Source: a virus. Taken from it: 64,000 nucleotides of DNA. The stretch covers positions 1-64,000 of the IMG/VR virus record IMGVR_UViG_3300005841_000030; one strand, 5' to 3'. Numbering within the stretch: position 1 is the first letter of the stretch; the number at the start of each line of letters is the position of its first letter. Made by a program: the position numbers and the translations under genes. Below the pieces are notes generated by a model, which was not told the origin of the DNA, did no database searches, and was given only the letters and a program-made list of their open reading frames with translations. This document shows, piece after piece, positions 35,519 through 43,764 of the stretch.

Positions 35519-35809
35519 TTAATCTTCTATTGATGTTAGCTTGTAGAACCTATTCCCATCTTCAGCAGATAAAATAATCTCTGATTGTATAGTTTCTCTT
35601 ACTTTCTTCATTCCTCTAAATTTATTGGTTTTTAGGTCAATATCTGGTTTATCTGTAACCCTTTCATTAAAATCATCTAGAATAACAATTACTGTTCCAT
35701 CTGTATGCGTGACGGAGCGGATAACCTTATCCATATTTAAGGAATCTCTATATTCTTTCTCTACTTCTCCATCTTTTGCTTTTCTTGTGTAAAAAAACTG
35801 GTTTTTCAT
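35519..35809 (-). CDS. Hypothetical protein (96 aa)
   Basis: A charged protein with beta-type segments (KVIRSVTHTDGTVIVILDDF) and a helical end. Overlaps the preceding HNH-like gene by 4 bases and sits 4 bases before the AP2 endonuclease gene. No domain recognised. Confidence 0.68.
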   Translation of the reverse strand: MKNQFFYTRKAKDGEVEKEYRDSLNMDKVIRSVTHTDGTVIVILDDFNERVTDKPDIDLKTNKFRGMKKVRETIQSEIILSAEDGNRFYKLTSIED

Positions 35810-36210
35810 AATTTATATTTAATTTTTAATAATTCTCGTCTTTTGTTAATTTCTTCATATTTATACATATTCATACCTACATTATCGTGTTCTTCCCACG
35901 TAAGGAGAATTATGTTGTCTTCTTCGTACTTTATATCTGGATATTTCTCTTTTTCAAGAATATGATGAAAAAATATACTTAAAGGTTCATTTCCAAGCCA
36001 TTCTCCACTTATTTCACTCTTATGTTCTCTTTTTCCCCAAATAGATAGAAAGAATTCCCACATTGGATTACCTTGCTCTACTTTTCCTACTATTTCCTTT
36101 ACTTCTTTCATTAATTTCTTGGAGATTTTAGGAAGAGGACTTCTAGGTTTACATCTAAAGCAATAATCAGACTCTGCATTACAACTACAATTCTTACATT
36201 TTTTCCTCAT
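35806..36210 (-). CDS. Zinc-finger/HNH-like phage protein (134 aa)
   Basis: An N-terminal cysteine cluster (CKNCSCNAESDYCFRC) suggests a zinc ribbon. The C-terminal region SEISGEWLGNEPLSIFFHHILEKEKYP then DNIILLTWEEHDNVGM follows the His-His and DNxILL-xxxH order of HNH-like nuclease or NinG-type recombination proteins. Related proteins are widespread in Bacteroidetes phages (recalled). Overlaps both neighbours by 4 nt, so unlike the homing endonucleases it looks like a settled member of the operon. Confidence 0.6.
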   Translation of the reverse strand: MRKKCKNCSCNAESDYCFRCKPRSPLPKISKKLMKEVKEIVGKVEQGNPMWEFFLSIWGKREHKSEISGEWLGNEPLSIFFHHILEKEKYPDIKYEEDNIILLTWEEHDNVGMNMYKYEEINKRRELLKIKYKL

Positions 36211-36374
36211 TTGTCTGTAAATTCAATAAGTTTGATTTTTGCATCCCAGTTGCCTAAATCTTGATAAATGGCACTTAATACTTCATCACAACCTGATTTA
36301 TCATCTTTTAGACTTTCTTCCCAGAATTCATCAGATCCTTCTTCTATAATTACTTCAAATTTATATTTTTTCAT
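36207..36374 (-). CDS. Small acidic protein (55 aa)
   Basis: ATG at 36374 and TGA at 36207-36209 overlapping the next ATG (ATGA). The product begins MKKYKFEVIIEEGSDEFWEE and is acidic in the middle. Two bases separate it from the upstream gene's stop. The tight fit on both sides supports coding. Function unknown. Confidence 0.65.
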   Translation of the reverse strand: MKKYKFEVIIEEGSDEFWEESLKDDKSGCDEVLSAIYQDLGNWDAKIKLIEFTDK

Positions 36375-36376
36375 GA

Positions 36377-36724
36377 CTAATCTAATTTTTGATTATATAA
36401 CAAATGTCCATATTGCATAATATGTCCTATAATTTTCATTCTATTCACTTGATAGTTCCACGTACCACTATCTACCTCTATTATTAGATCATGATGATTA
36501 GGAATATAAGTAGTAATAGAAGTAAACGATACATCTTTAATTCCCACATAATAGGAATTTTTAGTATAATACCCAGGTTCCATCTTTACTATTAATCCAT
36601 CTGTAAAGTCATGAATATTATAATGAGGTTCTGTTTTATATAATATAGAGTTATTTTCTTCGTTATATTTACTATTTAATCTTCTTTCTATATAATTCTT
36701 TATTTTTTGTCCTAAACTACTCAT
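36377..36724 (-). CDS. Hypothetical protein (115 aa)
   Basis: N-terminal basic helix (LGQKIKNYIERRLNSKYNEEN) followed by a beta-rich part with many aromatic residues (SYYVGIKDVSFTSITTYIP). Overlaps the upstream gene by 8 bases. No domain recognised. Confidence 0.68.
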   Translation of the reverse strand: MSSLGQKIKNYIERRLNSKYNEENNSILYKTEPHYNIHDFTDGLIVKMEPGYYTKNSYYVGIKDVSFTSITTYIPNHHDLIIEVDSGTWNYQVNRMKIIGHIMQYGHLLYNQKLD

Positions 36725-36908
36725 ATTTCTTATAAGCTTTAAATTTCATATTGTTATTATACTTTTCAATCAAAAAGTTAATCTTGTCCACCCATAAATT
36801 ATAATCTTTAGTTCTCTTATCAGGAATATTACTCTCCATTTTCTCAATAAGAGCATCAATTTCCCCTAAATTACTAAATTCTTTAGTATAAAACTCTTCC
36901 TCATCCAT
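36717..36908 (-). CDS. Small helical protein (63 aa)
   Basis: An acidic N-terminus (MDEEEFYTKEF) and two predicted helices. It begins directly after the MazG-like gene's stop. Unassigned. Confidence 0.62.
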   Translation of the reverse strand: MDEEEFYTKEFSNLGEIDALIEKMESNIPDKRTKDYNLWVDKINFLIEKYNNNMKFKAYKKYE

Positions 36909-37343
36909 TTAGAACTTTTTACCACCTTCTTTAATACGATTTTCTATTTTGTGGTCAGCTCTATGGGCATTGTAATGCATCTTTTCAACTACTGCTCCTC
37001 CTAAATCATATCCCCATCTACCAGCATAATCACAAATTCGTATAATACAATCGGCTAATTCTACTTCTGCCATTGGTCTATTAGGAAGATGAGTATCCAT
37101 AAGATTTTTACGTTCTCCTTCCATACATTCTGATATTTCACTAACCATTAACATAAGCATTTCTGCTCTATTTCTATCTTTCAATTGTCCCGTAGATAGG
37201 TCTGTATGCCATCCAGCATCAAAGCTAGCCTTAAAACAAACTTCTACTAATTCATTTATATTTTGTTTCATATCTTGAATATTTATTACAAGTATATCTC
37301 CTATATCTTTCATAGAATCTTCACTATTTAGTGTTACTTTCAT
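36909..37343 (-). CDS. MazG-like nucleotide pyrophosphohydrolase (144 aa)
   Basis: An all-alpha NTP pyrophosphohydrolase pattern: EMLMLMVSEISECMEGERK gives the first acidic pair (E-x-x-E), and MAEVELADCIIRICDYAGRWG gives the second (E-x-x-D with R-x-x-D). Such enzymes hydrolyse (d)NTPs to monophosphates and are thought to clean the nucleotide pool or affect host alarmone signalling. It overlaps recA by 4 nt, fitting a DNA-metabolism role. The exact substrate cannot be told. Confidence 0.78.
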   Translation of the reverse strand: MKVTLNSEDSMKDIGDILVINIQDMKQNINELVEVCFKASFDAGWHTDLSTGQLKDRNRAEMLMLMVSEISECMEGERKNLMDTHLPNRPMAEVELADCIIRICDYAGRWGYDLGGAVVEKMHYNAHRADHKIENRIKEGGKKF

Positions 37344-38398
37344 ACTTCTTCATTTGTTGGTTCTTCTACTTTAATATCTGCATTTTTAATCTTTTCTATT
37401 ACTAACTCTTTAAGATCGTTAAAAATTACTGGATTTTCTAATGATTTTCTATACTCATCTTCTGGAAATTTTGTTTCTTGACCTTGTTTTCCATATACAG
37501 TGATAGATTTTCCCCATTTCTTAATAATTTCAAAATCGGATGCAAGTTGCATGATTTCTCCCATTTTGTCAATACCTTGACCATAAATAATATTGAATGA
37601 GCAAGATTTAAACGGTTGTCCCAGTTTGTTTTTTTCTACTTTTACAGTAGTTTTATTTCCAATTTTATTAGTTCCTTCCATTATAGAATTATCTGTAGTG
37701 GTACTTCTTGATACTTTAAGTCTTAAATGACTATAAAAACGTAAAGCATTACCCCCCTGAGTGGTTTCAGGGCTACCGTAAAGGACTCCAATTTTCTCAC
37801 GTAATTGTCCTAAAAATATAAATAATACATTATATTTAATTGCTAAAATATTACATTTCATTACTGCCTGATTTAGCATCCTAGCATGTTTTCCTAATGC
37901 AGAATCTCCTACTTCTCCTTGTACAATACTAAGTGGTTGTAGAGCATTATAACTATCTATAACAACTAATCCAATTTCTCCTGTTGATACAAGTTGCTCT
38001 ACTTTATTATATGCCCCCTCTCCTCCATATTCATCTAATTGGACAACAATTAAATCTTTTAAAGAGATCCCCAAATTAGTACTATATTTGGCATCTAGAG
38101 AGTCTTCAGCATCAACTAGTAAGCATTTAACTCCTTCTTTTTGAAAGTTTGCAATTATACTTTGAGCTAATGTGGATTTACCAGAGGACTCCCATCCATA
38201 AATCTCTACTATTTTTCCTGAATTCTTAGGTAATCCTCCAATACCTATAGCAGCATCTAATCCTAAAGATCCTGTAGATACCACTTCATCATGAATTTCT
38301 CTATTATTTCCATTAATTACTGATCCAGAGCCATATTTCTTGTTTAACTCTTTCATTACTTCCTCTAAATTCTTTTTTGCTTCTTTTTGTTTACTCAT
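37340..38398 (-). CDS. recA: RecA-family recombinase
   Basis: Residues 68-76 are a Walker A, GWESSGKST (bacterial RecA: GPESSGKTT). CLLVDAEDSLD is the RecA 'DAEHALD' region, LVVIDSYNAL the Walker B and LREKIGVLYGSPETTQGGNAL the conserved glutamine-switch and L2 region (REKIGVxxGSPETTxGG). At 352 residues it is the normal size for RecA. It catalyses strand exchange for repair and recombination-dependent replication. The N-terminal SxGSGSVI and GLPKNSGKIVEIYG are also RecA-like. The next gene upstream is a homing endonuclease, a common neighbour of recA genes in phages. Confidence 0.95.
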   Translation of the reverse strand: MSKQKEAKKNLEEVMKELNKKYGSGSVINGNNREIHDEVVSTGSLGLDAAIGIGGLPKNSGKIVEIYGWESSGKSTLAQSIIANFQKEGVKCLLVDAEDSLDAKYSTNLGISLKDLIVVQLDEYGGEGAYNKVEQLVSTGEIGLVVIDSYNALQPLSIVQGEVGDSALGKHARMLNQAVMKCNILAIKYNVLFIFLGQLREKIGVLYGSPETTQGGNALRFYSHLRLKVSRSTTTDNSIMEGTNKIGNKTTVKVEKNKLGQPFKSCSFNIIYGQGIDKMGEIMQLASDFEIIKKWGKSITVYGKQGQETKFPEDEYRKSLENPVIFNDLKELVIEKIKNADIKVEEPTNEEV

Positions 38399-38408
38399 AT
38401 TTTTTATT

Positions 38409-38975
38409 TTAAATGTGATTCCATGCTTTTCTTACGATTATTCTGCTAACCATTACTTGTGTAATGTTATATTTTTTAGCTATATCCTTTTGTTTGGTTT
38501 TTAATTCTTTATATTCCTTTCTTATAGAAATAACATCCTCTTCACTAAGTCTAGCCATAGGATGGTTTATACCAATATAGTCGTTTATATTCTTTCTAAA
38601 ATGTAGAATATTATCTTTAACAGAGCAATATTCCAAATTATCATCTTGATTATTTAACTTATTTGAATCTATATGATTTACTGTAGCTTCAGGATAGGGT
38701 TTTGGGCCTTTAAATGTTAAAATTATTAACTTATGAACTGTTGTTGGATGTTTCTTTCCATTTTTAGATAGATGCAGGAACCAATATCCTTTATGATTTT
38801 TTGTTTGTTTCTTTATATTTTCAGGCATTTTTAAAAGAATAGCAGATTTATAATATCTTTTTAAACTTTTAATTCTACCTTTATTTGAAGCTTGATATAA
38901 ACCTTCATATCCTGGAATATCTTTCCAGATTTCTCCTTCAATATCAATTAATGATAAATTTTCTGAATGAGACAT
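38409..38975 (-). CDS. NUMOD4-HNH homing endonuclease (188 aa)
   Basis: The domain order is clear: NUMOD4 (IWKDIPGYEGLYQASNKGRIKSL), an HNH core (TVHKLI, ATVNHIDSNKLNNQDDNLEYCS) and a C-terminal helix-turn-helix (LKTKQKDIAKKYNITQVMVSRII). It is free-standing between recA and a small gene, and cuts in such positions usually promote its own spread. No intron is seen around it. Confidence 0.9.
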   Translation of the reverse strand: MSHSENLSLIDIEGEIWKDIPGYEGLYQASNKGRIKSLKRYYKSAILLKMPENIKKQTKNHKGYWFLHLSKNGKKHPTTVHKLIILTFKGPKPYPEATVNHIDSNKLNNQDDNLEYCSVKDNILHFRKNINDYIGINHPMARLSEEDVISIRKEYKELKTKQKDIAKKYNITQVMVSRIIVRKAWNHI

Positions 38976-38976
38976 T

Positions 38977-39177
38977 CTATCTTTTTTTAGTTAATTCCAA
39001 ATAATTTGCTTCTAAATTCTTCTTATACCATTGTATATCATCAAATAACATTTTATACGCTAATTTAATGAATTCTACATCATTATTTTTATATATTTGA
39101 ATAGGATGAAACATATTTTCTTCATCTGGTTCATTTTTTATAGCACATTTAACTAATTCTTTTAATTTGTTCTCCAT
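38977..39177 (-). CDS. Small acidic protein (66 aa)
   Basis: The start is set at the ATG 39177 (MENKLKELVKCAIK), because the frame upstream runs through the terminator hairpin at 39203-39226. The product is helical and acidic. A GATATTTG sequence (one mismatch to TAnnTTTG) lies seven bases before the ATG, so it may be the first gene of the recA unit. Function unknown. Confidence 0.6.
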   Translation of the reverse strand: MENKLKELVKCAIKNEPDEENMFHPIQIYKNNDVEFIKLAYKMLFDDIQWYKKNLEANYLELTKKR

Positions 39178-39202
39178 AAGTTGCAAATATCGTAATAAAA
39201 AA

Positions 39203-39226
39203 GGAGAGGAACAAATATTCCTCTCC
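39203..39226 (-). terminator. Rho-independent terminator after the ribonucleotide reductase gene
   Basis: Nine-bp perfect stem GGAGAGGAA with TTCCTCTCC, loop CAAATA or its complement, followed on the minus strand by TTTTTTATTA. It ends the unit of the reductase gene. A -7-like GATATTTG comes next (39184-39191). Confidence 0.85.
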
Positions 39227-39247
39227 ATAAATTAAAAAACAAAACAA

Positions 39248-41170
39248 TTATTTTATAGGGCAAGCTCCAGCACATTCCTGTACTTCAAAACTATCCTCAC
39301 CAATATTAGCACTTGTAATAGGTGTAACATTTTTTATAGATTCATTATATTCATCTTCTGTAATAGTCTCATAAGGAGCTTGTTTAAAACCATGCCCACT
39401 ACTCAATAGGAAAGATACAGTTTTCAGCTCATTTGAGAAATGTTTATTTAAATATTCTTTAATTCCTCCAATATCTTCTTTTTTATAATACACTGTACAA
39501 CTTACAGAATTATCACTCCATTCTCTTTGCATTCTTCTCACCATATTTAATTGCTGAGTATATGTAAAATTACTCTCCACAGGTACATTTTGTCCTATTT
39601 TACAAGGAAATGTTACCACCATAGTAGTTTTACTATTACTACCATCAAATTCAATAGCTGGTTCTACGTTATATCCATGTTTCTTACATAATTCTACTAA
39701 TGGGCTATTTGTAGCCATTCTAACACGTCTATAATAATATGGCCCTGCTGGATTAGGATGCACCCCAGGTGTAACTCCTGCTAAGAGAGATAAGGTTCCA
39801 CTTGGTTTTACTGTAGTGAGTTTTATAGATGTTGGAAATTCTTTCAAATTCGAATAATAAGTATCATAATATCTAAGTTCTTGATAAGCATCTTTAAGCC
39901 AATCTCTTTGTTCAGGAGTAGCTTGTAATATACCTGTCATTCCTATACCCATTCTCATATTCTTATGCACAATATCTTCTGTTTCTTTCAAAGAGCAATG
40001 TAAAGCTAAAGAATGTTTATTCACTCTATAAGTATATTGTAAAACATCTAAAAGTTCTTCAAAACTATCTATATTAGGAAGATATACTTCTGATAGACAG
40101 CAAGTCTCAAAATTATTCAAACTCTGCTCTGCACAAGGATTAAACCCCTCTACACCCATATCAGGATATTTGGTTTCTCCTGTTCTACCACACACTTTAG
40201 AAAGTTCTAAGTTGATAAGTCCATAAGGTTCTCCTTGTTCATAAGTGTCCCAATATTCTTGCGGAAGGTCACTTAAATCACTAGGAGCATATATAGAATT
40301 ATTACTCATACTTCTCCAATTAGGAATATTACCTAAATCCCATCTTTTAGCCTTTAAAAACTCAACATCATCATAATCTCCTATTGCAATTTGAGCAGAT
40401 CTTCGAACATTTCCACTCACTACAATAAATCCAATAATATTCATTATATCAAGGCAATCTATAGGTCTTAATTTCTTATTAGATCTACTATTCAAAATCT
40501 TATGAATCTCCTGCATTCCCCAACAAAGTTCCTCTGGACCACTGGCTGTACCTCCAAACCCTTTTATAATAGCTCCTTTACCTCTTACACAAACAGTAGA
40601 ATAACTAAAACCCTCTCCATTATAAAAATGAGCCTTTAGTACTTTCCCTAGAAGCTTCACCCATCCCTCCCTACTATCAGGAACTATAAAATCAGCATCA
40701 TTAGTTTCCTTTCTTTCTATCTTTATTTTACCCTTTAATTTAGGAAGTTGATAGACATTTTCTTTTTGAATATTGAATCCTACACCACTTCCTAACATTA
40801 ACATTTCAAATGCCCATGTAAAAGGTCTAATTGGTTGATTTACAGTGACAAATGAGCAATTTTGCAAGCTTGGTAATCCAAGTTTATCAACTGTTTTAGT
40901 ACCTAATTGCCACATAAACCTTCCTGCTGTACTGAATTTCAACCCTAGTCTATATCTAGCATATTTTTCCTCCTCTTCAGGAGTAAATCCCACTTTTAAT
41001 TGTTTCCTACATGCTTCTAATTCTCTTTCTACTACTTGCCAAAATTCCTCTGTTTTACTGTTTGAATCATCTTCCTTAAGTCGTCTAGCATATGTTCTTT
41101 TAAAAACAATATAGCCAATTTCACCCCAAGGAGTATTAATCTCTTTACTAAGTTTTTCTACATCTACCAT
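39248..41170 (-). CDS. nrdJ: Class II (adenosylcobalamin-dependent) ribonucleoside-triphosphate reductase
   Basis: Monomeric class II type, 640 residues from the ATG at 41170 (a GTG 48 bases upstream is less likely). Visible residues: C105 in LQNCSF, FNPCAEQ with C346 and E348, C357 exactly 11 residues on (as C408/E410/C419 of Lactobacillus leichmannii RTPR), GNVRRSAQIAIGD, VKPSGTLSLLAGVTPGVHP, and a C-terminal redox pair C633-x3-C637. The enzyme makes dNTPs from NTPs with a B12 radical and works in or without oxygen. The phage must use host cobalamin. It forms its own unit, with a -7 box at 41235-41242 and a terminator after it; no cobalamin riboswitch fits in the 65-base leader. Confidence 0.93.
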   Translation of the reverse strand: MVDVEKLSKEINTPWGEIGYIVFKRTYARRLKEDDSNSKTEEFWQVVERELEACRKQLKVGFTPEEEEKYARYRLGLKFSTAGRFMWQLGTKTVDKLGLPSLQNCSFVTVNQPIRPFTWAFEMLMLGSGVGFNIQKENVYQLPKLKGKIKIERKETNDADFIVPDSREGWVKLLGKVLKAHFYNGEGFSYSTVCVRGKGAIIKGFGGTASGPEELCWGMQEIHKILNSRSNKKLRPIDCLDIMNIIGFIVVSGNVRRSAQIAIGDYDDVEFLKAKRWDLGNIPNWRSMSNNSIYAPSDLSDLPQEYWDTYEQGEPYGLINLELSKVCGRTGETKYPDMGVEGFNPCAEQSLNNFETCCLSEVYLPNIDSFEELLDVLQYTYRVNKHSLALHCSLKETEDIVHKNMRMGIGMTGILQATPEQRDWLKDAYQELRYYDTYYSNLKEFPTSIKLTTVKPSGTLSLLAGVTPGVHPNPAGPYYYRRVRMATNSPLVELCKKHGYNVEPAIEFDGSNSKTTMVVTFPCKIGQNVPVESNFTYTQQLNMVRRMQREWSDNSVSCTVYYKKEDIGGIKEYLNKHFSNELKTVSFLLSSGHGFKQAPYETITEDEYNESIKNVTPITSANIGEDSFEVQECAGACPIK

Positions 41171-41234
41171 ATTTATTTGTTTAATTTGTTTTCGGAAAAA
41201 AGGATGTGAAAGTAACACATTTTTCCTTCCTAAA

Positions 41235-41242
41235 CAAATGTA
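41235..41242 (-). promoter_or_regulatory. TAnnTTTG box before the ribonucleotide reductase gene
   Basis: TACATTTG on the minus strand, about 65 bases before the ATG at 41170. No clear TTTG/TTGG -33 box is seen at the expected spacing, so this is moderate. Confidence 0.5.
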
Positions 41243-41260
41243 TCTCTATAATATTCTAAG

Positions 41261-41566
41261 TTATACTAATTCTTTTTGTGAGTGTTCTAATTGGTAAACA
41301 ATCATCATACTATTACATGCTAATGCTACAAAATGACCAAATAATTGTTCATCTGAATAGTTATTACCTTGTATTTCTATAAAATGGCGTGTAATTGCTT
41401 GTTTTAATTCTTCTACGTTATTTCCATTTTTCCAATTAAATATAGGATATTTACCATTCTTATTTAAAGCCATTCTTTCAGCCATTTTCTTTACAAAATT
41501 CCAATCAATTTCATAAAATAACTTATCTTTTGTTTCCTTTATCTGGGTAACATTAAAATCACTCAT
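41261..41566 (-). CDS. Hypothetical protein (101 aa)
   Basis: A helical, charged protein with KKMAERMALNKNGKYPIFNW and HFIEIQGNNYSDEQLFGHFVALACNSMM. Similar small proteins of Bacteroidetes phages are unassigned. Three bases follow the upstream gene. It ends just before the reductase promoter. Confidence 0.7.
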   Translation of the reverse strand: MSDFNVTQIKETKDKLFYEIDWNFVKKMAERMALNKNGKYPIFNWKNGNNVEELKQAITRHFIEIQGNNYSDEQLFGHFVALACNSMMIVYQLEHSQKELV

Positions 41567-41569
41567 AAT

Positions 41570-41776
41570 TTATTTAATTAAATCTCTTAATATAAACTCA
41601 GGAATTTCTTTCGTCTCTAACTGAAATATCTCATCTCCTTCCACTTTATAAATAACCCTGGGAAAGGAGAGATATTCATTATATATTTCATCTTTAACCC
41701 ATTCAGTCCATATATTTCCATTTTTCCTAAGATGGTCTTTGAGATCTAAGGATAAAGTACTTTTCATTTTAATCAT
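41570..41776 (-). CDS. Hypothetical protein (68 aa)
   Basis: Starts with an ATGA overlap to the upstream gene; an internal ATG at residue 4 is an alternative start. Mixed helix and strand (IWTEWVKDEIYNEYL, VIYKVEGDEIFQLE). No domain recognised. Confidence 0.66.
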   Translation of the reverse strand: MIKMKSTLSLDLKDHLRKNGNIWTEWVKDEIYNEYLSFPRVIYKVEGDEIFQLETKEIPEFILRDLIK

Positions 41777-42159
41777 AATTTCTCTTCTAAAAGTTTGAAA
41801 GAATATTCTACAGCTCCTTGTTCTGCTGTTTTTCTATCAGGGAGAACAACAGACCTATTATCCTCCATAGGATGATCTTTTCCATCATCTATAAGATAAC
41901 CAAATGTCTTTTCTTTTTTACTATTAAAAAAAGCATCAATATTAATTAATATACCATGAGAATCAAAAATATCCGTTAATGCAATTGGATTAGCCTCTAA
42001 AAGCTTAAATATTTGCTCTTCAGGAACCCCTTGCTGTCTAACATGTTCTTTAAAATCTTCATCTAATCCTTTATCTTCTAAACTCTTTAATAGCTTATTT
42101 AAATAGTATTCTTTTACTACTTTAGCTGCTTTTGGGTATTTTTCTAATAATTCTTTCAT
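41773..42159 (-). CDS. Hypothetical protein (128 aa)
   Basis: Helical N-terminus (AAKVVKEYYLNKLLKSLEDKGLDEDFKEHVRQQG) and a C-terminal half with strands and a final AVEYSFKLLEEKL helix. Four-base overlaps on both sides. This sort of protein recurs in phages but has no known function. Confidence 0.7.
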   Translation of the reverse strand: MKELLEKYPKAAKVVKEYYLNKLLKSLEDKGLDEDFKEHVRQQGVPEEQIFKLLEANPIALTDIFDSHGILINIDAFFNSKKEKTFGYLIDDGKDHPMEDNRSVVLPDRKTAEQGAVEYSFKLLEEKL

Positions 42160-42713
42160 ATTAATTCTTTAATTCTTTCTATATCTAATACTTCATTTTC
42201 ATCATCCCAAGTGTCCCAAACCTCCATATCTCCTTTAAAATCTATAGCTGCTCTTTCTCCCCAATAATCCTTTAATTCTTCCGATTTGTTGAATATTTGG
42301 TAATACAATGAAGTCTTCTCTTTAGGAATTTCTCCTTTTTTATACACTTTTATCACTTTAGGGAACAAAGCTTGAAATTTCTGAGAAGTTTTGGAATATT
42401 TCCCTAATTTGATGAGTTTAAAATCTTCTTCAAATTTTGGATTTAACGTATATACCAACACTACAAACTTCTGTGCTGGATCATAGTCTTCTACTAATGC
42501 ACTATTTTTTCTTTCATATTCATAATCTACAAATTCTTTAAATCTATCTATATTTGGTGGTTTAAATAATATATAAACAGAATTAGGATAGGTAGATTCC
42601 CTATCCTTATCTGAAATATATCCATTTATCATTCCATTATCTTGTAATGTTTCTCTACTTACTCCTACTGTAGGCACTAAGAAGAGGGTACTAATTGTTT
42701 TTTTCAGAGTCAT
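42156..42713 (-). CDS. Hypothetical protein (185 aa)
   Basis: N-terminal strands (TISTLFLVPTVGVS), then NSVYILFKPPNIDRFKEFVDYEYER, and an acidic C-terminus (WDTWDDENEVLDIERIKELI). Overlaps its downstream neighbour by 4 nt and lies 3 nt after the PD-(D/E)XK exonuclease gene, so it may work with it. No domain assigned. Confidence 0.7.
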   Translation of the reverse strand: MTLKKTISTLFLVPTVGVSRETLQDNGMINGYISDKDRESTYPNSVYILFKPPNIDRFKEFVDYEYERKNSALVEDYDPAQKFVVLVYTLNPKFEEDFKLIKLGKYSKTSQKFQALFPKVIKVYKKGEIPKEKTSLYYQIFNKSEELKDYWGERAAIDFKGDMEVWDTWDDENEVLDIERIKELI

Positions 42714-42716
42714 TCA

Positions 42717-43763
42717 TTATCCTTTTATGTTTACAAACCCTCCATTCTCATAATTCTTTTTTGAAATGTTCCATTTGTCATTCTCTTTAGCCCATTTCAA
42801 TTCTTCTATAATACTCTTCACACCAGGATATTTCCTACCTTTATATTCAAAACCATTGTAGGCATCATCCATATCATCACTGTTAAGTGTATATATCAAT
42901 GGAGCATAATATCCAATACTGTCACATACAATGAATTTAGGACACTCTATGGTATAATATTCTAATCCTTCTCTTTCTTTTAATTCTGTACATGCTTCCA
43001 TATATAGATAGGCTTGGATGTAACTTCTCCTAAAGAGGTAATATTCGGTGTAGAAACCCTCCACACTAAATGTACACTTTAAATCATAGCATGAGATTGT
43101 CTTTTTCTTATGATCTATGATTAATTTATCCATCATTCCTTTAAGTTTCAATCCATCTATTTCAAAATCTTCAATTTGAAATTGATTATATACACTATAT
43201 CTATCACTATTTACTAGATTTATAATAGGAGCAGTAAATTCATTAGATTTCAAATCCTCTACAATTCTCTCAGAATTCTGTACATCTTGTAGTGTAATAA
43301 TAGTAAGTCCTTTAGATTTTACTTCTCTCATTTCCTTATATAGTAATTCTGGGTCTTTCCCTATAAATTTATCTAATATAACAGGGAGTTTCCAATCAAA
43401 TTGAGCTATTATTCTGGCTTCTGTAGCCATATCCTCAAAGCTTTTATTTACATTACCAGCTTCATCTGTATTTGCAATAGTAATGTCTACTAAAGCATTA
43501 ACAAAATCAGCCATTTTTCCTGTTAAAGGTTTAGCTGTAGAACTAAGATAGAATTTAGCATCAAATTTCTCAGGTTCAAATAATAGTAAATCAACTAAGG
43601 AGCCAATTTTTGATGCTTGGTTGGATTCTTCTTCTATTCTTTCATTTAAAAAATATTTTTTATAATATTTACGTCTATCTAATGAAAATTCTTTCAAACT
43701 GGATGACGAATCCAAATTTATCATTCTATACTGCTTTTCCGATTTAATATTCCCGTTTATCAT
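42717..43763 (-). CDS. PD-(D/E)XK exonuclease (Cas4/RecB-like, 348 aa)
   Basis: Motifs: KIGSLVDLLLFEP (the 'GSxVHxLLLEP' helix of phage RecB-like nucleases), LKGMMDKLIID with the catalytic Asp, ISCYDLKCT with Asp and Lys (D-x-K), and RRSYIQAYLYM (QxxxY helix). Such enzymes degrade DNA ends and pair with single-strand annealing or RecA proteins. The ATG at 43763 follows the GIY-YIG stop by one base; an in-frame ATG at 43802 inside that gene is possible but would overlap by 38 bases. RecA and a Sak4-like ATPase are in the same block. Confidence 0.82.
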   Translation of the reverse strand: MINGNIKSEKQYRMINLDSSSSLKEFSLDRRKYYKKYFLNERIEEESNQASKIGSLVDLLLFEPEKFDAKFYLSSTAKPLTGKMADFVNALVDITIANTDEAGNVNKSFEDMATEARIIAQFDWKLPVILDKFIGKDPELLYKEMREVKSKGLTIITLQDVQNSERIVEDLKSNEFTAPIINLVNSDRYSVYNQFQIEDFEIDGLKLKGMMDKLIIDHKKKTISCYDLKCTFSVEGFYTEYYLFRRSYIQAYLYMEACTELKEREGLEYYTIECPKFIVCDSIGYYAPLIYTLNSDDMDDAYNGFEYKGRKYPGVKSIIEELKWAKENDKWNISKKNYENGGFVNIKG

Positions 43764-43764
43764 T

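Noticed and set aside
41170-41218. GTG start for the ribonucleotide reductase 16 codons upstream
   Set aside because: The ATG at 41170 begins the conserved region, and the extra residues (MLLSHPFFRKQ...) do not resemble a reductase N-terminus.
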